Shown piece by piece: positions 6,806 to 10,952 of a stretch of 10,952 nt of DNA. Source of the stretch: Mycoemilia scoparia (lineage: Eukaryota; Kickxellomycota; Kickxellomycetes; Kickxellales; Kickxellaceae); assembly GCA_027575805.1 (NCBI GenBank), contig JANBPU010000444.1:1-10952 (forward strand). Direction: 5' to 3'. The notes below the pieces were generated by a model. That model was not told the DNA's origin. It ran no database searches and worked only from the letters and a program-made list of their open reading frames with translations. Every line of letters starts with the position of its first letter. Positions within the stretch are counted from its first letter, which is position 1. The position numbers were made by a program, and so were the translations under genes.

Positions 6806-9118
6806 CTATTTTTTCTTGATCCTTGTCAAGAAGGGCATAGATCGAGTTGGTCTTTGATACTTGGCACAAGTTTCATAGAACCTTGAAATGCATAGACATA
6901 AAAGCACCAGGCCGGATGTACAAAGATACACGATGGACACAATGTTTGTAGATGAAGTGTTTGACACTTTGGCTTTGGCTGCGTCAAATATAAACCACCC
7001 GCTAATACTAGAAATTGACATTGCAAATCCAACAATTCCAAATACTTGAGCATTAACAAGCCCTCTTTTGTCTAACTCATCAGCATAATGCCCAATCTTT
7101 AATAGAATTGATATAGTTGTCTATAATATAGAGAAAAGCGTGTTCGAGTTAACAGGATATTGTCCAACAATATTAGTACCTCTATAATGCAATTAATTCA
7201 CACTTACCATAGTATAAAGGATGCTTGTAAGTATAGTTATGGAAATAATACCGGCTCTATTGAGATTGGAGATATGAAACAACCATGTCAATATGGACAT
7301 TCCAATTAAAGTTATACAAACAACAATTGCACATCCATCTTTTCCTAAACTAAATCCAGGACCACCGCCACCACCACTCATCCTTCCTTCACTTTTCTTG
7401 CCAGAGCCACATAGTCTATCCAAGAGCCAACAGAATGGCATGGCAACAACAATGGGCGGAACTAACCAGGCAAATACGTCAACAAATTGTGAGGGGTCAT
7501 CTGAATCTTCTAACCCAGTATCGCTGTTGCTGTTATTTATAAAAAAGAATGACATTTTGTGCCAGTTAAAGAATACTTGAGATGCGAATATTGCAATCAG
7601 GGCGTATAGGATAATTTGCCATTTCAGGATTATTAGATGGTTTAATGGTTGAGCATTTTTCTTTGCAACATCGGCACCATCATTATGACTATTGTCGACC
7701 TGTTTGCGTTGTTCTCCCTCGTGGTCACGATTATGGACCTCAGGCTCATTTTTTGTTGTAGTATGGTCAACTCGAGTTTCTGGCTGTGGTTGTTCAACAA
7801 CACGATTTGATTGCCTAATAATCAGTGTATCGGCACATCCGAATAGCCTGAAATACATGTCCAACAATAACAGACACAGATTAAAAGTGCCCAACTTCCA
7901 GGTCTTTTGTTGGTCATACCCTCCATACATCACAAAAACAGTGGCTAAACACACAAATTGATTAGAAAGTTAGTCACCGCACTATATATGAATACCAACC
8001 TATAGTCAATTGTCCATTAAGCTATACTTGCCAATGAGTTTTCCAAACATTGAAAAAGATACCAGCCCACCAATTGCCATTCCCTTGTTAATTCCACACG
8101 TTCTGCCATCAACACTAGCAGACTTGGTAAACACATCGTTGACCATAGCAAATGCCAGACACAGCGTGATTCCTGTATAAACGCCTGACAGAACTCGAGC
8201 GCTAGTCTGCACACCCATTGTCTTGTGGATCAAAAATCCCTCAATGGATAATACAATCATTGAAAAAATGCTAAATAGCAATATCTTGTAGCGAGAGCGC
8301 AATAATTTGTCGCTTAATATGCCGATTATCAGCGAAACAATGGCAGCCACAATTAAGGAAATTAGGTTAAATTGGCTATTGTATAGTCGATCGAATATAC
8401 TACTGGTGCCATCACTATGGGTTGCACATGAAATTCCTGTATAAATGACTGAATTTCTATAATTTCAATAGATATAAATATATATTTGTTAGCGTATGTG
8501 GGCTTAGTAGCCTAGTTTGAGTTTGGAACATATCAATTTGGGATATCCACTTACACAAAGACCATAACTGACGCCGTTATGAAGACTGCTAGCGGTGAAC
8601 TTTTATAGCTACTAAAGCCAACTTTTCTTTTGCCAACATTACCACCAGGGTTACTGTTTTCGCCACCACCAGTACCACCAGTAGTAGTATCTGAAATAGA
8701 TGTAGCGGCGGGAGTGGTGGTTGTAGCTACTTTTGCTTTGCCTCTATCAAAAGACCTAAAAATCATTTATAAATAAATGTATATTTAATCGTATAATTGT
8801 ATAAACGCAAAAGAAATAATTGAAATTGAAGCTAAAAACAGTTCCTACTACGCATGTCTCCTCCATCCTGTCCTTATACTTGACCTGTGTCTCTCTTACT
8901 TTCTAACTAGCTAATGCCATGCTGGAAAAATACTAGAATGTTGATGTCTAATTGGATTTAAATCAAAAACAAAGGCGATGCCAACAACAGCAGCAACCAG
9001 CTCTGTTTATCAAATCAAAACAGCATCTGGTCATACTAACAAAATTGATATGTGATAGAGCAGGTGGTGGTAGTATTTTACCTATCGTACCCTTTCTTTG
9101 ATTTGATGAATGAGTCAT
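6806..9118 (-). CDS. Major facilitator superfamily transporter, 12 helices, spliced
   Basis: Minus-strand exons are: a short first exon from ATG 9118 to about 9082 (MTHSSNQRKGTI), an exon ending at 8555, then 8458-8032, 7944-7208 and 7120-6806 (stop TAG). Introns are 8554-8459 (GT-AG), 8031-7945 (GC-AG, the only phase that fits) and 7207-7121 (GT-AG). The join of exon 1 to the exon starting near 8750 is unresolved; ATG 8766 (MIFRSFDRGKAKV) is an alternative start. The product is about 560-570 residues: a Thr/Gly-rich cytosolic N-terminus, then 12 predicted membrane helices in two sets of six, with a charged loop between helices 6 and 7 (NEPEVHNRDHEGEQRKQ). GILSDKLLRSRYK after helix 2 is the family's motif A, and LLDRLCGSGKKS after helix 8 is its second-half counterpart. 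It should move a small solute across a membrane; the substrate cannot be told from sequence. The C-terminus is basic (RIKKK). Confidence 0.85.
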
Positions 9119-9174
9119 TTTGTAATTGATTTTTGTAAAAGGAAAAAGATGTCTTTGATTGACTTTTGATTCTT

Positions 9175-9182
9175 CTTTTATA
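9175..9182 (-). promoter_or_regulatory. TATA box of the transporter gene
   Basis: CTTTTATA on the plus strand reads TATAAAAG on the minus strand, 57-64 bases before ATG 9118. That leaves a leader of about 30 bases ending ATTACAAAATGAC. This placement supports 9118, not 8766, as the start codon. Confidence 0.65.
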
Positions 9183-9759
9183 CAACACCCACGCCTCCAT
9201 ACTTTTACTAGTATATTTTATTAACTTTATTCTCTTTGATAATCTTAATTGAGAACATGTAGCGAAATTTCACTTGGGATCAACTGTATGATAAGCAGAA
9301 ATGAATCCTCAGATTTTATTCCGATTACTGACCGCTTTATATTCAACTCCTGGGGAAGCATTATGTATAAGGCCTTGCAAACTTGGACCATATCGACAGA
9401 TTTTAATTTAAAATGGTAAATAAAGCATGGATTTTGATGCCATACTGCTCAACCTTGGTATTTATTTTTAACTTTTCATGTTGAATCAAAAAAACCAAGT
9501 CTAGAGCTATCATTACTGAGTAATTATGGACCTCTATTTTTCCTTTTTCGGCCATTTTATAGAGAGGGAGAAAGCAGACGTGACAATTCATTTACCTAGG
9601 AATTGTAACAATATGGATTAGGTTAATAATACCATGGCATTGGATGTGATATTCAGTCAACCTTCTTCTGAAATAGTAATAGAAACCTTTAGAATGAGAT
9701 CATTACACTCAATTGCAGTGGAAACACATTTATCACTCTCCCTCTCTCTCCTCATTGTA
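9183..9759. other. Intergenic region upstream of the transporter, no convincing gene
   Basis: AT-rich DNA. A minus-strand 50-codon frame (9555-9403, MAEKGKIEVHNYSVM) opens at an ATG in good context and follows a TATAAA, but it resembles no family I know and could be chance. A TC-rich stretch (CTCTCCCTCTCTCTCCTC) lies at 9736-9753. Confidence 0.5.
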
Positions 9760-9804
9760 ATTTTCTAATCAAGGAGTAGTGTTATTTACTACTGCTTAGA
9801 AAAT
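9760..9804. repeat. Imperfect hairpin-forming inverted repeat
   Basis: ATTTTCTAA at 9760-9768 pairs with TTAGAAAAT at 9796-9804, and AGTAGT at 9775-9780 pairs with ACTACT at 9788-9793 around a 7-base loop. The two stems are separated by an asymmetric bulge of six and two bases. Confidence 0.5.
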
Positions 9805-10080
9805 TAAAAGAAAGTAAGATGAATGGCTTTAGGGGCAGTCTAATTTGACTTTAATCTGCTTACTGCCATTAATAAAGGTTATTTTCAACCACTTTATCTT
9901 TGCCCTTGGCATCAGCCTTGTGTTTTGATTTTTTCTGAAAGAAGCTATTCCTTCAGTCCAAGGTCATTCGCAAAACTGTAATGGTAAAGTAAATTGCTAA
10001 CTATACATTTTGCGTTTTAATATGTAATGAATAAATTTTTTGACAACAATATCTACTGTCTTGGAACACAGTTTTCTGAG
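9805..10080. other. Intergenic, no gene seen
   Basis: Distal upstream DNA of the secreted-peptide gene. Frames are short on both strands and no repeat family of this window recurs here. Confidence 0.5.
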
Positions 10081-10121
10081 ATAAAGATCACAGATCATTG
10101 GGCTTGGACTGTGATCTTTAT
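10081..10121. repeat. Perfect 13-base inverted repeat
   Basis: ATAAAGATCACAG (10081-10093) and CTGTGATCTTTAT (10109-10121) are exact reverse complements around a 15-base loop. The stem does not extend outward (G opposite G). It lies about 85 bases before the TATA box of the secreted-peptide gene, so it could be a dimeric regulator site, a short hairpin or a decayed element. Confidence 0.6.
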
Positions 10122-10204
10122 GATGGTAATATAAATGTGTGCCTCTCACTCTCTAGGTCATGACGCGAGATACCAAGTTCTATTTAAACCAGGCGCTCTG
10201 GCTT

Positions 10205-10210
10205 TATAAG
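10205..10210 (+). promoter_or_regulatory. TATA box of the secreted-peptide precursor gene
   Basis: TATAAG (GGCTTTATAAGTAATTC) lies about 110 bases before the ATG at 10319, close to the spacing seen for the other genes. The partial palindrome CCAGGCGCTCTGG sits just upstream. Confidence 0.6.
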
Positions 10211-10318
10211 TAATTCAGTGTCTACCCATCCATCTTTATTCGCATAACGTTTAACTACTATTCCTCTTAACTTCGACTTCGTTTAAGCCTTCTTTGACGA
10301 CCAAACATCATCCTTATC

Positions 10319-10564
10319 ATGAATCTCTCTGCTATCTCCGCACTCTTGTCTCTTGTGGTGATCACTTTATCTCTGGCTATGACTTTGAACGCTTCTCCAA
10401 TTCCTCCCAATGATCTTCATGCACATCACCACCATGGAAATATGAAGAGAGACGCCGGTGGTATTGTAGGTGATCTTCTAAGAGGACTTCTTGGTGGAGA
10501 TATCCCTATTCCAAAAAACCAGCTTGACAAAGTACCTATGGGCGGTATCGGTATACTTGACTGA
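10319..10564 (+). CDS. Small secreted peptide precursor with Kex2-type site
   Basis: This is an 81-codon, intron-free frame behind a TATA box. Residues 1-25 are a signal peptide (hydrophobic core ALLSLVVITLSLAM, likely cut near Asn-Ala-Ser). A short pro-segment follows (PIPPNDLHAHHHHGNM) with a run of four His. Lys43-Arg44 is a dibasic site of the kind cut by Kex2-like proteases in the fungal Golgi, which would release Asp45-Asp81, 37 residues. That peptide has a Gly/Leu-rich, potentially amphipathic start (GGIVGDLLRGLLGG) and a tail with Pro and Gly (DIPIPKNQL, PMGGIGILD). It has no cysteine. Possible roles are a signalling, surface-active or antimicrobial-type peptide; none can be assigned from sequence. 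Size, signal and processing site are seen directly, and cleavage is inferred. Confidence 0.75.
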   Translation: MNLSAISALLSLVVITLSLAMTLNASPIPPNDLHAHHHHGNMKRDAGGIVGDLLRGLLGGDIPIPKNQLDKVPMGGIGILD

Positions 10565-10952
10565 AGTACTCGAAACAGATTAAAGGACAACATAGTGCTA
10601 GGTCCTAGGGATCATCAGCCAAGATAGAGATACGGTTATGATTAAATATTCTTTCCTTTATATATCTTCAAATTATTTTAGATCAAATCTTTGCAACTGA
10701 GTTATACAAATGAATTGAGTACACAAACTTCTAATAAACAATATTATAATATATAAATACCAGGAAATTTGACTGTTTTCTATCATGTATTTTAATTAAG
10801 GAGCATTTCTGGCGTGTAACTGCGATCAAGGGGCAATCATATGGGGAGTAATCAAATCAGGCTACTGGATCTAAAATAAGCACTTTTGTTGCAAGCCATC
10901 TAAAGTGACTGCATGAAAGCTTTATCAAAACTAGAACCAGCCTTTTTGGAAT
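10565..10952. other. 3' flank, no further gene seen
   Basis: AT-rich DNA after the peptide gene. A candidate polyadenylation signal AATAAA lies at 10733-10738, about 170 bases after the stop. Nothing coding is visible to the end of the window; a short stretch near 10834-10850 (GGCAATCATATGGGGAGTAA) faintly resembles a MITE end, but it is too short to call. Confidence 0.5.

Noticed and set aside
7293..7961. Plus-strand frames opposite the transporter exons
   Set aside because: The minus strand has membrane helices, motif A and phase-matched introns; the plus-strand frames are shadows.
9403..9555. A 50-codon minus-strand frame MAEKGKIEVHNYSVM...
   Set aside because: The start context is good, but there is no signal, domain, clear poly(A) signal or conserved partner; it is compatible with chance in AT-rich DNA.

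Overview
The window looks like nuclear DNA from a filamentous fungus, most likely an early-diverging one (Mucoromycota-type; this placement is an inference). It is AT-rich. Genes have short GT-AG introns of about 87-96 bases with GTAAGT-type donors, clear TATA boxes about 60-170 bases before the start codon, and AATAAA-type signals. There are no bacterial operon features.

Layout. Bases 256-1325 (+) hold a multi-exon gene for a secreted protein with a saposin-like CxxC segment; its exon phases do not fully resolve and it may be decaying. Bases 1534-3238 and 4869-6636 are two diverged copies, in opposite orientation, of one repeat of about 1.7 kb. Each copy is bounded by a 113-115 base terminal-inverted-repeat element (MITE-like, tips TGGG/CCCA, TA at the edge) and carries its own TATA box, a 49-codon C2HC zinc-finger mini-gene and an AATAAA signal. 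The left mini-gene (2570-2719, +) is intact. The right one (5328-5477, -) has an in-frame TGA at codon 11 but keeps every Cys and His. Between the two repeats sit an unrelated 198-base MITE-like element (3473-3670) and a TATA-driven, intron-free gene for a secreted Pro/His/Asn-rich protein (3967-4716, +).

Bases 6806-9118 (-) hold a five-exon (or more) 12-helix major facilitator transporter, with one intron that only fits as a GC-AG intron. After about 1.1 kb of gene-poor DNA containing two notable inverted repeats, 10319-10564 (+) encodes an 81-residue secreted precursor with a Lys-Arg processing site and a predicted 37-residue Gly/Leu-rich peptide.

No operon-like cooperation is implied. The main theme is three signal-peptide genes beside a transporter, in a region reshaped by small inverted-repeat elements. 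The most unusual object is the inverted pair of repeats with a mini zinc-finger gene in each arm, enclosing a secreted-protein gene.
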